The position numbers and the translations under genes were made by a program. Below are positions 27,744-36,531 of a DNA stretch of 64,000 nucleotides, one piece after another (positions within the stretch are counted from its first letter, which is position 1; every line of letters begins with the position of its first letter). Below the pieces are notes generated by a model. The model worked only from the letters and a program-made list of their open reading frames with translations. It was not told the DNA's origin and did no database searches. Origin of the DNA: Pseudonocardia acidicola. GTDB lineage: Bacteria > Actinomycetota > Actinomycetes > Mycobacteriales > Pseudonocardiaceae. The stretch covers positions 1 to 64,000 of the forward strand of contig NZ_JAAXLA010000006.1 in assembly GCF_012911935.1 (NCBI RefSeq), written 5' to 3'.

Positions 27744-28105
27744 GCCGAGGCTCCGGCGCGATAGGCCTGCAGAACGGTGCCGCGCGCGTCGGCGAGCAGG
27801 ACGGTGGCGCCGGGGGCGAGGTCGCGGACGGCGGCCAGCGACGCGACGTCGACGGCGCCGTCATCGGTCACGACGGCCACGGCCTCCAGGCCGGACGCAC
27901 CGCTGGACACCGCGGCGGCCACCGCGGCCTGCAGCGCGGTGAGCTGCAGCGAGGGCAGGGCGACGGTGGCGGCGGCGTAGGTCCGACCGTCGGTGTCACG
28001 GACGGCGGCGCCCTCGGCGGCCCCGGTCCGGGCCCGCGACGAGCGGGCCAGCGTCACGATCTTCGCGTCCTCGGGGTCGAGGTCACCACTGGGCGTGCCG
28101 GACAT
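27740..28105 (-). CDS. cytidine-deaminase-like protein lacking zinc ligands
   Basis: 121 residues with the CDA beta-alpha pattern: KIVTLARSSRARTGAAEGAA, VRDTDGRTYAAATVALPSLQ, then LTALQAAVAAAVSSGASGLE and LLADARGTVLQAYRAG. The catalytic His/Cys-Ala-Glu and the later PCxxC of true deaminases are absent (LQLTALQAAV instead of the CAE helix; no Cys in the protein). It is therefore probably not a deaminase; a comparable gene sits beside era in mycobacteria. ATG 28105 lies inside the 3' end of the CorC gene (23-bp overlap). Confidence 0.78.
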   Translation of the reverse strand: MSGTPSGDLDPEDAKIVTLARSSRARTGAAEGAAVRDTDGRTYAAATVALPSLQLTALQAAVAAAVSSGASGLEAVAVVTDDGAVDVASLAAVRDLAPGATVLLADARGTVLQAYRAGASA

Positions 28106-29555
28106 CTGTTCCTTCCCGACGGGTGGCGTCCTCGGCGGCGCTCGCCCCGTCCCCCTCTGTCGTCTCCGCGGTCGGTGCCGCGGGCTCGGTGTCGTCCCTG
28201 GTGCCGCTGTCCGGACCGGAGCCGCCGGCTGCCTCGGTGCCGGCTTCGCCGTCGCGCACCCGACTGACCAGCACCGACGTGATGCGGATCCGTCCCCGGG
28301 CGTCCTTGCCGCCCTCGGCGAGCAGGTGCAGCCCGGCGATCTCGACCTCGGCGCCGGGCAGCGGCACCCGGCCCAGCCGCTGGGCCAGCAGCCCACCGAC
28401 GGTGTCGACGTCGGCCGCGGCGAGCGCCTCGGCGAGCTCGGCCTCCAGCTCGGCGTCGGTCCCGGTTCCGGCGCCGAACAGCTCACCGAAGTCCTCCACC
28501 GGCAGCCGCGCGGCGACCCGCAGCCTACGTCCGTCGAGCTCCTGGACCGCCGGCACCTCCTCGGAGTCGTACTCGTCGGTGATCTCGCCGACGATCTCCT
28601 CGAGGATGTCCTCGATCGTGACGACGCCGGCGGTGCCGCCGTACTCGTCGACGACGATCGCCATGTGGTTGCGGGTCCGCTGCATCTCCTTGAGCAGTTC
28701 GTCGATCCGCTTGCTGTCCGGGACGAACACCGCGGGACGCATCACCTCGGTGAGCGTCGCACCCTCCCGGTCGCCGTGCTGGGCACCGACGAGGTCCTTG
28801 AGGTAGGCGACGCCGACGATGTCGTCGATGCCCTCACCGAGCACCGGCAGCCGGGAATAGCCGCTCTTCAACGCCAGCCGCAGCACCTTCTCCACCGGGG
28901 TGTCGCGGTCCGCCCACACCACGTCGGGGCGGGGCACCATGACCTCGCGGACCAGGGTGTCGCCCAGCTCGAAGACCGAGTGGATCATCTGCCGCTCATC
29001 CTCGTCGACGACGCCGCGGGTGCTGGCCATGTCCACCAGTTCGCGCAGCTCGACCTCGGAGGAGAACGGCCCCTCGCGGAAACCGGGGCCGGGGGTGATC
29101 GCGTTGCCGACCAGGATCAGCAGCGTGGTCAGCGGCGAGAGCAGGGTGGCCAGCGCCCGGACCGGGGCGGCGACGAGCATCCCGACCCGGTAGGGATGCT
29201 GGCGGCCCATGGTGCGCGGCCCGACGCCGATCAGCACGTAGCTGACCACGACCATGATCACCGCGGCGAGCAGGATTCCCAGCCAGGGCGGGTCGACGAT
29301 GCGGGCCAGCGCGAACGCGAGCAGGACGGTCGCCGCGGTCTCGGCCATCAACCGCAGCAGCAGCAGCAGGTTGACGTGCCGGGGCCGGTCGGCGGCCACC
29401 GCGGCCAGCGCCCGCGCCCCCGGCCGCCCGGCCCGTACCAGCGCCTCGACACGGGCCCGGGAGACGGAGTTGAGCGCGGCGTCGGCGGCCGCGAACACCC
29501 CGGCGAGCGGGATGAGCAGCACGGCGATCACGATCAGCGTGACGGTGGTGCTCAT
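28083..29555 (-). CDS. CNNM/CorC-family membrane protein (CBS domains)
   Basis: 490 residues. The CNNM membrane domain covers about 1-190 (TLIVIAVLLIPLAGVFAAAD, GPRTMGRQHPYRVGMLVA). The CBS pair includes VMVPRPDVVWADRDTPVEKV and AIVVDEYGGTAGVVTIEDIL. The CorC_HlyC domain has GRRLRVAARLPVEDFGELFG. An acidic/Ala-rich tail of about 60 residues follows. It belongs to the same family as the 15967/17349 pair but to the era-ybeY-linked lineage; the function is probably divalent cation homeostasis. The gap to ybeY is 7 bp. Confidence 0.92.
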   Translation of the reverse strand: MSTTVTLIVIAVLLIPLAGVFAAADAALNSVSRARVEALVRAGRPGARALAAVAADRPRHVNLLLLLRLMAETAATVLLAFALARIVDPPWLGILLAAVIMVVVSYVLIGVGPRTMGRQHPYRVGMLVAAPVRALATLLSPLTTLLILVGNAITPGPGFREGPFSSEVELRELVDMASTRGVVDEDERQMIHSVFELGDTLVREVMVPRPDVVWADRDTPVEKVLRLALKSGYSRLPVLGEGIDDIVGVAYLKDLVGAQHGDREGATLTEVMRPAVFVPDSKRIDELLKEMQRTRNHMAIVVDEYGGTAGVVTIEDILEEIVGEITDEYDSEEVPAVQELDGRRLRVAARLPVEDFGELFGAGTGTDAELEAELAEALAAADVDTVGGLLAQRLGRVPLPGAEVEIAGLHLLAEGGKDARGRIRITSVLVSRVRDGEAGTEAAGGSGPDSGTRDDTEPAAPTAETTEGDGASAAEDATRREGTDVRHAQW

Positions 29556-29562
29556 GTGGTGC

Positions 29563-30099
29563 TCAGTCGTCCTCGAGGCCGACGGTGCCGAGCACCCGGG
29601 AGTCGTGGCGCCGCTGGGCCTCGCGCGCTGCGGTCTGGGCGCGGCTGGTGCGCCAGTCGGTGAGCAGCTTGTTCTGCAGGCCGAACATCTCGCGTTCCTG
29701 CTCGGGCTCGGCGTGGTCGTAGCCGAGCAGGTGCAGCACGCCGTGCACGGTGAGCAGGTGCAGTTCGTCGGCGAGCCCGTGGCCGGCCTTGCGGGCCTGG
29801 TCCCTGGCGAACGCCGGGCACAGCACGATGTCGCCGAGCAGCGCCGGGCCGATGTCCGGCGCGTCCGGGCGCCGGGTGTCGTCGGCCAGCTCGTCCATCG
29901 GGAACGACATCACGTCGGTCGGCCCCGGCTCGTCCATCCACCGCTCGTGCAGTTCGGTCATCACCTCCGTGGTGACCGCGGTGATCGCCAGCTCCACGGC
30001 CGGGCTCACCCCCATCGCATCCAGCGCGTACCGCGCCACGGACACGATCAGCGACTCGTCCAGGGCGATGCCGGACTCGTTGCAGACCTCGATGCTCAC
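29563..30099 (-). CDS. ybeY: endoribonuclease YbeY (16S rRNA maturation)
   Basis: 178 residues. The zinc motif HGVLHLLGYDH (H-x3-H-x5-H) lies near residue 118, preceded by DVMSFPMDE and LGDIVLCP. YbeY is a single-strand endonuclease acting in 16S rRNA 3' maturation and rRNA quality control. The C-terminal about 35 residues (TSRAQTAAREAQRRHDSR) are a charged extension beyond the usual length. It lies between CorC and phoH, the typical neighbours. Confidence 0.95.
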   Translation of the reverse strand: MSIEVCNESGIALDESLIVSVARYALDAMGVSPAVELAITAVTTEVMTELHERWMDEPGPTDVMSFPMDELADDTRRPDAPDIGPALLGDIVLCPAFARDQARKAGHGLADELHLLTVHGVLHLLGYDHAEPEQEREMFGLQNKLLTDWRTSRAQTAAREAQRRHDSRVLGTVGLEDD

Positions 30100-30207
30100 G
30101 CTGAGAACCCCTGAACTGCTGCCTGACCCGGGTGCCGGGCCGCCGCGGTGACCGTGACGAGCGTAGTCGGTGCTGGTGGGACGCCCGCGCCGCGCCCGTT
30201 CCGGGCA

Positions 30208-30231
30208 CCGGCCGGGGAGTTCCCCGGCCGG
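30208..30231. terminator. strong GC hairpin between phoH and ybeY
   Basis: Ten perfect pairs (CCGGCCGGGG / CCCCGGCCGG) close on the tetraloop AGTT. A second, weaker hairpin (CCCGCG-GGCA-CGCGGG, 30243-30258) lies just before it in the direction of phoH transcription. Both are 3' of the phoH stop and 5' of ybeY. They may stop or attenuate transcription between the two genes. There is no T-tract. Confidence 0.5.
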
Positions 30232-30262
30232 CTCACGGCCAACCCGCGGGCACGCGGGCGGA

Positions 30263-31285
30263 TCAGCGGCGGCGCGAGCGCCGGGCCTGCTCCGGGCCGG
30301 TGCGCGGGGCGGACGCGAGACCCCGCCGCTCGTTGCTGGCGTCCCAGCGCGCGTAGGCGTCGACGATGTCGCTCACCAGCCGGTGCCGGACCACGTCGGT
30401 GCTGGTCAGCTGGGCGAAGTGCACGTCGTCGACGCCGTCGAGGATGTCGCGCACCACGTTCAGCCCGGACCGCACCCCACCCGGCAGGTCGATCTGCGTG
30501 ATGTCACCGGTCACCACGATCTTCGAGCCGAAGCCGAGCCGGGTGAGGAACATCTTCATCTGCTCGGGCGTGGTGTTCTGCGCCTCGTCGAGGATGATGA
30601 ACGCGTCGTTGAGCGTGCGCCCGCGCATGTAGGCCAGCGGCGCGACCTCGATCGTCCCGGCCGCCATCAGCTTCGGGATGGACTCCGGGTCGATCATGTC
30701 GTGCAGCGCGTCGTACAACGGGCGCAGGTACGGGTCGATCTTCTCGTAGAGCGTGCCGGGCAGGTACCCGAGCCGCTCCCCCGCCTCCACCGCCGGCCGG
30801 GTCAGGATGATCCGGTTGACCATCTTGGCCTGCAGCGCCTGTACCGCCTTGGCCATCGCGAGATAGGTCTTGCCGGTACCGGCGGGCCCGATGCCGAAGA
30901 CGATCGTGTTGGCGTCGATCGAGTCGACGTAGCGCTTCTGGTTGAGCGTCTTGGGCCGGATCGTCTTGCCCCGCCGGGACAGGATGTCCAGGCTCAGCAC
31001 CTCGGCGGGCGACTCCCCGCGCAGCGCCGCCGCGGCCGGGTCGTCGCCGGTGAGCATCTCCACGGTGCGCCGCACCGTGTCCTTGCCGACCTGCTGACCG
31101 CGTTCGGCCAGCGTGATCAACTCAGTGAAGACGCGCTCGGCGAAGGCCACATCGGCCGGGTCCCCGGAGAGGGTCAGCTCGTTGCCGCGAACGTGCACGT
31201 CTGCGTCGAGCAGCTCTTCGGCGGTGCGCAGGCTCTCGTCACGAGAGCCGAGCAGCGCGAGCAGGGCGGTGTCCGGGACAGCCAT
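30263..31285 (-). CDS. phoH: PhoH family protein (ATPase)
   Basis: About 340 residues from ATG 31285. The motifs are RGKTIRPKTLNQKRYVDSID, then FGIGPAGTGKTYLAMAKAVQ (Walker A), ILTRPAVEAGERLGYLPG, AFIILDEAQNTTPEQMKMFL (Walker B) and KIVVTGDITQIDLP. This is the PhoH/NTPase core of the mycobacterial PhoH1 type, a putative RNA-associated ATPase. A TTG about 36 bp upstream is an alternative start; the frame stays open further but without coding signal. Confidence 0.94.
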   Translation of the reverse strand: MAVPDTALLALLGSRDESLRTAEELLDADVHVRGNELTLSGDPADVAFAERVFTELITLAERGQQVGKDTVRRTVEMLTGDDPAAAALRGESPAEVLSLDILSRRGKTIRPKTLNQKRYVDSIDANTIVFGIGPAGTGKTYLAMAKAVQALQAKMVNRIILTRPAVEAGERLGYLPGTLYEKIDPYLRPLYDALHDMIDPESIPKLMAAGTIEVAPLAYMRGRTLNDAFIILDEAQNTTPEQMKMFLTRLGFGSKIVVTGDITQIDLPGGVRSGLNVVRDILDGVDDVHFAQLTSTDVVRHRLVSDIVDAYARWDASNERRGLASAPRTGPEQARRSRRR

Positions 31286-31547
31286 CCGAGACTGGACGGC
31301 TTCCGGCTCGGTTCCTGTCAATGCGTCTGACGCCTGCCTTCTGCTGCTCTGCTCGCGGTCGCCGCCGGTCCCCACGGCGACCTGTCGGTCCGGCCCGATG
31401 TTACCGGCTGGTCCCGACAGTCCGCTGCCCGTTTCGCCCGCGCCGGGTGACCCGCGCCGCCCCGCCGCCCACGACCGCCCCGGACCAGGCCATCCCCAGC
31501 ACGGCGACCGACCCCCCGAGCGCACCGCCGCCGCGGCGGGCGGGGAG

Positions 31548-32081
31548 TCAGCGGATGAGCTTCTGCACCTCGCGGAACCGCGGATGGGTACTGTCGGCCA
31601 GCCACTCGAACAGCACCATCTCGGTGGTGACGATCTCCGCACCGTGGCCACGGGCCCGCTCGATCGCCGCCGCCCGGTTGGCCGGGTCGCGGGACCCGAT
31701 CGCGTCGGCGACCAGCATGACGCGCCGCCCGGCGGCACGCAGCCCGAGCACGGTCTGCAGCACGCAGACGTGCGCCTCGCAGCCGGCCACCACGATCTCG
31801 CCGCGGCCGGGCGGCAGCAAGCTGTCGAAGCCCGGCTCGGCGGTCGCCCCGAAGGCCGTCTTGGCCAGCACGAGCTGCGGGTAGCCGGCGACCTCGGGCA
31901 CGGTCGGCCCCAGCCCGTCCGGGTTCTGCTCGGTCGCGGCCACCGGGACGCCGAGCAACCCGGCCCCCTCGGCCAGCCGCACGGCGTTGGCGACGACGGC
32001 CTCGCCGCCGGCGATGGCCGGCATCAACCGCTGCTGCAGATCCACCAGCAACAGCACGGAATCGGCCGCGGAGATCAGCAT
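31548..32081 (-). CDS. isochorismatase-family (cysteine) hydrolase
   Basis: 177 residues. The catalytic triad positions are visible: Asp in LLLVDLQQRL, Lys in LAKTAFGA and Cys in CEAHVCVLQTVLGL. The family hydrolyses nicotinamide, isochorismate, N-carbamoyl amides and similar compounds; the real substrate is unknown. ATG 32081 has GGTGAG 4 nt upstream; GTG 32090 is an alternative. It lies directly 3' of the TPP enzyme on the same strand, so one unit with it is likely. Confidence 0.85.
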   Translation of the reverse strand: MLISAADSVLLLVDLQQRLMPAIAGGEAVVANAVRLAEGAGLLGVPVAATEQNPDGLGPTVPEVAGYPQLVLAKTAFGATAEPGFDSLLPPGRGEIVVAGCEAHVCVLQTVLGLRAAGRRVMLVADAIGSRDPANRAAAIERARGHGAEIVTTEMVLFEWLADSTHPRFREVQKLIR

Positions 32082-32102
32082 GGTGCTCACCGTAGTGGGC
32101 GG

Positions 32103-33755
32103 TCAGTGCCCCAGGAACGCCTCCGCCAGCCACCACGAGCCGCCGTCGGAGGCGATCTTCGCGTCGACCAGGAGGGGGGCGGTGCGCGGACCGGCGACCC
32201 AGTCGGCGACGCCCTTCAGGTCGCCGAGCGCACGCACCGTCACCGCCTCGAAGCCGAAGCCGCGGCCGATCGCCGCGATGTCGGTCTCCGGGAAGCGCAC
32301 GGCATCGAGGTCGGCGCCGTCCGGGCCGAAGTGGTGCACTTCGGCGCCGTAACCGCGGTCGTCATAGACCACCACGACCATCGGGATGCCCAGCCGGACC
32401 ACGGTCTCCAGCTCGGCGACCCCCATCAGCGCGCCGCCGTCGCCCAGCGCGGCCACCGCCAGCCGGTCCGGCCGGGCCAGCGCGGCGCCGATCGCCGTGG
32501 CCAGCCCCAACCCGATCGACTGGAACCCCTGGGTGAAGCAGAACCCGAACTCGTCGGGCACCGCCAGGTAGGCGCTCGGGTAACCCATGAAGTTGCCGGA
32601 GTCGACGGCGACGACCCGCTCGGCGGGCAACACGTCGTCGAGCCCGATCGACAGCGTGCGCGGGTCGATCCCGTCCGGGCCGGTCAGGTCGTCGAACGGA
32701 ACGTCGCGCCAGCGCACCCGGGTCTCGATCACCGAGCGGACGTCGTCGGTGCGGTAGCCGGTCGCGGTGCGTGAGCCCAGCGCGGCGAGCACGTCGGTCG
32801 CGGTCGCCGCGACGTCGCCGAGCACCCCGAGATCGACCGGGCGGTTCCCGCCGATCGCGTCCGGGTCCAGGTCGACCTGCGCCACGCGGGCGCCGGCGCC
32901 GACCAACCGGCCGTGCCGCATCGTCCACATGTTCAGCGCGCAGCCCCAGCCCACGACGAGGTCGGCGCCGCTGATCAGCTCGGCGGCCGGCGGGGAGGCG
33001 AACCCGCCGGAGATGCCCAGCGACCACGGGTCGCCGTGGAACAGCCCGGCCGCGACGGCCGAGGTGGCCAGCAGCGCCCCCGACGCCCCGGCCAGCGCGC
33101 GCAGCTCCTCCCGCGCACCGCGGGCGCCGCGCCCGGCGACGAACACCGGGCGCTGGGCCGCGGCGATCAGCTCGGCGAGCGCGGCCGCCGCGCCGGCGGC
33201 GGGCCGGCCCGCGGCCAGCTGCGGCACCGCGGGGACCGCGGTGGAGCCGGCCGTGTCGTTGCCGGGCGCCGCCATCGCCTGCACGTCGAGCGGCAGGTTC
33301 AGCACCACGGTCCGGCGCTGCTGCACGGCGGTCCGGTAGGCCCGCACCGTGTCGGCGATCGCGCCCGCCGGCGAGTGCACCCGCTCCGCGACCGCTCCGA
33401 CCGCGCTCACCAGCGCGTCCTGGTCGATCCGGAAGTTGGACCGCACCGCGGCTCCGGCGGTGTCGGCGGCCAGCACGATCAGCGGGGTGCGGCTCTTGGC
33501 CGCCTCGGTGATCCCGGTCATCGCGTTGGTCAGCCCGCAGCCCTGGTGCACCGACAGCACCGCCGGTCGCCCGCTCATCCGGGCGTAGGCGTCGGCCATC
33601 GTCGCGGCGCCGCCCTCGTGCCGGGCCGCGACGAACGGGACGCCCGCGGCGCGCAGCGCGTTCGTGACGTGGAAGTTCCCGCTGCCGACGACCCCGAACG
33701 CCTGTCCGACGCCCAGCTCGCCGAGCGTGCGACCGACCAGTTCTGCGACGTTCAC
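32103..33755 (-). CDS. thiamine-pyrophosphate enzyme, acetolactate-synthase-like
   Basis: 550 residues in three parts: PYR domain with RHEGGAATMADAYARMSGRP (activating Glu), central domain with RPVFVAGRGARGAREELRAL, and PP domain with ALGDGGALMGVAELETVV followed by YDDRGYG (Mg/TPP motif, Asp in place of the second Asn). The family includes benzoylformate decarboxylase, acetolactate synthase and sulfopyruvate decarboxylase. The context (cyclase next to it) suggests a 2-oxo acid decarboxylase or lyase in a catabolic route. The GTG overlaps the cyclase stop. Confidence 0.88.
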   Translation of the reverse strand: MNVAELVGRTLGELGVGQAFGVVGSGNFHVTNALRAAGVPFVAARHEGGAATMADAYARMSGRPAVLSVHQGCGLTNAMTGITEAAKSRTPLIVLAADTAGAAVRSNFRIDQDALVSAVGAVAERVHSPAGAIADTVRAYRTAVQQRRTVVLNLPLDVQAMAAPGNDTAGSTAVPAVPQLAAGRPAAGAAAALAELIAAAQRPVFVAGRGARGAREELRALAGASGALLATSAVAAGLFHGDPWSLGISGGFASPPAAELISGADLVVGWGCALNMWTMRHGRLVGAGARVAQVDLDPDAIGGNRPVDLGVLGDVAATATDVLAALGSRTATGYRTDDVRSVIETRVRWRDVPFDDLTGPDGIDPRTLSIGLDDVLPAERVVAVDSGNFMGYPSAYLAVPDEFGFCFTQGFQSIGLGLATAIGAALARPDRLAVAALGDGGALMGVAELETVVRLGIPMVVVVYDDRGYGAEVHHFGPDGADLDAVRFPETDIAAIGRGFGFEAVTVRALGDLKGVADWVAGPRTAPLLVDAKIASDGGSWWLAEAFLGH

Positions 33756-34528
33756 GCGTTCTCCACCAGAGCCAGCACCCGGGCCGGGCTGCCCGACCCA
33801 CCGACGATCGGCAACGGCCCGGCGATCACCACCGCGCCGGTGGCGGGCAGCCGGGCGAGGTTCTGCAGCTGGGTCAGCCCGTACTTGCCCGCGCCGAGCA
33901 GGAACGAGTGGCAGGGGAACGGCGGGTCGAACGAGTGGGCGCCGCCCGCGTCGGTGCCGACCGTCTCCACGCCGACGCCGAGCAGCGAGGTCTCCTCGGC
34001 CAGCCACCGCGCGCACTCCACCGAGATCCCCGGGGTGTGCGGGCCGCTCTCGTCGGCGTTCACGAACTGCGCGGCGTCTTCGCTGCGCGCGTCCCAGCCG
34101 GTGCGGTAGAGCAGCCAGCCGCCGTCGGGCAGCGAGCCGTGCTCGGCCTCCCAGGCCCGGACGTGGGAGATCTCCAGCAGGAAGTCGGGGTTCTTCGCCG
34201 ACTCGGCGGAGAAGTCGAGCACGACCGCGGGGGCGACGAGCCGGTCCGGCGGCACCTGGGAGATGTCCTGGCCGTCCTTGCCGGTCACCCAGTGCACCGG
34301 GGCGTCGAAGTGGGTGCCGGTGTGCTCGCCGGTGTGGATGTCGTTCCAGTACCAGGCCGGGCCGCGCTCGTCGTAGCGGCTGATCTCCTCGAGGCCGAAC
34401 GGGATGGTGTTGGCGAACGGCTCGGGCAGCCGCAGGACCGGCGTCCCGGAGTGCAGCGGCGCGGTGAGGTCGATGACCTCGACGCAGCGGGTACGGAGCG
34501 CCTCGAGCAGGTCCTGCAGCACGGACAT
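33752..34528 (-). CDS. cyclase family protein (kynurenine-formamidase-like)
   Basis: 258 residues. The metal-binding motif HTGEHTGTHFDAPVHW (H-x3-GTHxDxPxH) lies near residue 66, and GVGVETVGTDAGGAHSFDPP supplies the second metal-site half. These enzymes hydrolyse aryl-formamides or cyclise amides. ATG 34528 has GAGGAG 6 nt upstream, while the open frame further upstream is a shadow. It is coupled to the TPP enzyme by a 4-bp overlap. Confidence 0.9.
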   Translation of the reverse strand: MSVLQDLLEALRTRCVEVIDLTAPLHSGTPVLRLPEPFANTIPFGLEEISRYDERGPAWYWNDIHTGEHTGTHFDAPVHWVTGKDGQDISQVPPDRLVAPAVVLDFSAESAKNPDFLLEISHVRAWEAEHGSLPDGGWLLYRTGWDARSEDAAQFVNADESGPHTPGISVECARWLAEETSLLGVGVETVGTDAGGAHSFDPPFPCHSFLLGAGKYGLTQLQNLARLPATGAVVIAGPLPIVGGSGSPARVLALVENA

Positions 34529-34602
34529 CGCAGCTCCTCGGAAGTAGGCGGGGGTGACCGGCACAGCATCGCCGAACCGATGCACTCCCGGCCATACGCC
34601 GA

Positions 34603-35505
34603 TCAGCCGAGCAGCCGCTCCACCGCGTGCCGGCACTGCGCCCAGGCAGCGGTCGACGGGTCGATCACGGCGAAGTGGTCGACACCGGGCAACGTGATGA
34701 GCTCCGCGCGGTCGCCCGCGGCCCGGGCCGCCGTCGTGAACCGCTCGCTCTGCCGGATCGGGACCCGGGTGTCGTCGGTGCCGTGCACGCAGATCGTCGG
34801 CACCCCGATGGGGAGCCGGGCCACAGGCGAGGCGAGCGCGTAGCGCTGCGGGACCACGCCGGGTGCGCCGCCCAGCAGGTCCTGCACGGCGCCGGCCCCG
34901 ACGCCGCGCTCGGCGGCGCCGACGAGGTCGAGCACCCCGGCCTGACTGACGACACCGCGCAGCCGGACCCGGGGATCCGCGCCCGGAGCACCCGCCGGCA
35001 GCCCGGGCCGCGCGGCCAGCCAGACGGCCAGGTGCCCGCCGGCGGAGTGCCCGAGCGCGACGACCCGGTCGAGGTCGAGGTGCGCGGCCGCCTGCCGGTG
35101 CCCCACGGTGTCGAGCACGGCCAGCAGGTCCAGGGCCGCGGCGACGTCGTCGAACGTGGCCGTCCAGCCGCCGTCGCCGCCGACCCGGCGGTACTCGACG
35201 TTCCAGGTCGCGAGGCCCGTCCCGACCAGCGCGGCGGCGAGCGGGCGGCCGAGTTCGAGCCCGAACCGGTTCCGCCAGAACCCGCCGTGCAGGATCACCA
35301 CGACGCCCCGGACGGGCCCGGCCGGCAACGTGAGCTCGCCGAACTGGCTGGGATGCGGGCCGTAGGGCACTCGCAGCGGCGCAGGGCCGGCCGGCGGCGC
35401 TCCCGGCCCGACGGCGCACGCCGCGAGGACCGCGGGCAGTGCCAGCAGCCGGCCGGCGGCCAGGCCCAGGGAGACGACGCGCGGACGGCTCACGGCATCG
35501 ATCAT
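34603..35505 (-). CDS. exported alpha/beta hydrolase (lipoprotein, BD-FAE/kynurenine-formamidase-type)
   Basis: 300 residues. The N-terminus ends with LPAVLAACAVG, a lipobox-like LAAC, so a lipoprotein is likely. The oxyanion motif HGGFWR, the nucleophile GHSAGGHLAVWLA and a His in LPGVDHFAVID, together with CVHGTDDTRVP, define the alpha/beta-hydrolase. The closest layout is the esterase group with HGG(A/G)W and GxSAGG. ATG 35505 is chosen as the first start before the signal sequence. It lies 74 bp upstream of the cyclase on the same strand. Confidence 0.82.
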   Translation of the reverse strand: MIDAVSRPRVVSLGLAAGRLLALPAVLAACAVGPGAPPAGPAPLRVPYGPHPSQFGELTLPAGPVRGVVVILHGGFWRNRFGLELGRPLAAALVGTGLATWNVEYRRVGGDGGWTATFDDVAAALDLLAVLDTVGHRQAAAHLDLDRVVALGHSAGGHLAVWLAARPGLPAGAPGADPRVRLRGVVSQAGVLDLVGAAERGVGAGAVQDLLGGAPGVVPQRYALASPVARLPIGVPTICVHGTDDTRVPIRQSERFTTAARAAGDRAELITLPGVDHFAVIDPSTAAWAQCRHAVERLLG

Positions 35506-35744
35506 GACACGGCGTCCGGGGCGGTGGGGCCGTTCTGGTTGCCACGCCGCGGCGGACGTGGGGGGACACCCACCGCGACGTGGCGCCGCCGGACGAGGGG
35601 GACTCTCCGGCGGCCCGGCGGGTGCGAACACCCGCGGTCCCAGCCCTGGTCGCACGAGGCGACCGGTCCGGTCGAGGATAGACCGTGCCCCTGCTGGGTG
35701 GTTGACGAGTCACCCGGATGACGGCAGCGGCCGCCACCGGTCGT

Positions 35745-36509
35745 TCAGATGGACCAACGGCCGGTCAGCACGCCCAGCGCGCCGAGCGCCACGGCCGCCG
35801 CGGTGGACGCTCGCAGCACTTCGGGCCCGAGCCGGACCGGCCGTGCGCCGGCGGCCACGAGCTCGTCGATCTCGGCGGCGGTGATGCCACCCTCCGGGCC
35901 GACGACCAGCAGCAGGTCCCCGCCGCCGGGCAGCTCCCCGGCGGCGGCCAGCTCGCGCAGTCCGACGGTCGCGCCCTCGTGCAGCACCAGGGCGCATGCG
36001 GCCTCGCCGACCCGGCCGGCCAGCGCGCCCGTCGTCACCGGCTCGCCGACCTGCGGCACCCACGGGCGGCGGGCCTGCTTGGCGGCCTCGCGCACCGTGC
36101 TGCGCCAACGGGCCAGCGCCTTGTCCCCGCGGGTGCCGGCCTCCCACTTCGCGACGCAGCGCGCGGCCCGCCACGGGAGCACCTCGTCCACCCCGGCCTC
36201 GGTGGCCATCTCCACGGCGAGCTCGCCGCGGTCGCCCTTGACCAGGGCCTGGGCCAGCACCACGCGCGGCGCGGGCGGGTCGAGGGTGACCCGCTCGACG
36301 ACGTGCACGGCGAGCGAATCGCGGCCGACCGCCTCGACCACGGCGCGGGCCAACCCGCCGCGGCCGTCGGCGAGCTGGATCTCCTCGCCGACCCGCAGCC
36401 GCTTCACGGTCGCGGCGTGCCGCCCCTCCGGGCCGGTCAGCTCGGTGCTGCCCCCGGCCGGGGGCAGCCCGTCGGTGCCGTCGACGAGGAACAGCGGTGC
36501 GGTGCTCAC
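35745..36509 (-). CDS. rsmE: 16S rRNA m3U1498 methyltransferase
   Basis: 254 residues. The N-terminal PUA-like part (ELTGPEGRHAATVKRLRVGE) precedes the SPOUT domain. That domain has ALVKGDRGELAVEMATEAGV, VGPEGGITAAEIDELVAAGA and LGPEVLRASTAAAVALGAL, where the knot binds SAM. GTG 36509 is the likely start. Its place just downstream of dnaJ and hrcA matches mycobacteria. Confidence 0.94.
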   Translation of the reverse strand: MSTAPLFLVDGTDGLPPAGGSTELTGPEGRHAATVKRLRVGEEIQLADGRGGLARAVVEAVGRDSLAVHVVERVTLDPPAPRVVLAQALVKGDRGELAVEMATEAGVDEVLPWRAARCVAKWEAGTRGDKALARWRSTVREAAKQARRPWVPQVGEPVTTGALAGRVGEAACALVLHEGATVGLRELAAAGELPGGGDLLLVVGPEGGITAAEIDELVAAGARPVRLGPEVLRASTAAAVALGALGVLTGRWSI

Positions 36510-36531
36510 CGGGAGATCATCCCGGAGGGCC

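Noticed and set aside
31286-31547. High-GC3 frame between phoH and the isochorismatase gene (minus strand, about 33-48 codons)
   Set aside because: It reads sensibly in part but has no good start or ribosome site and directly follows the isochorismatase stop in the same frame. Not strong enough to call a gene.
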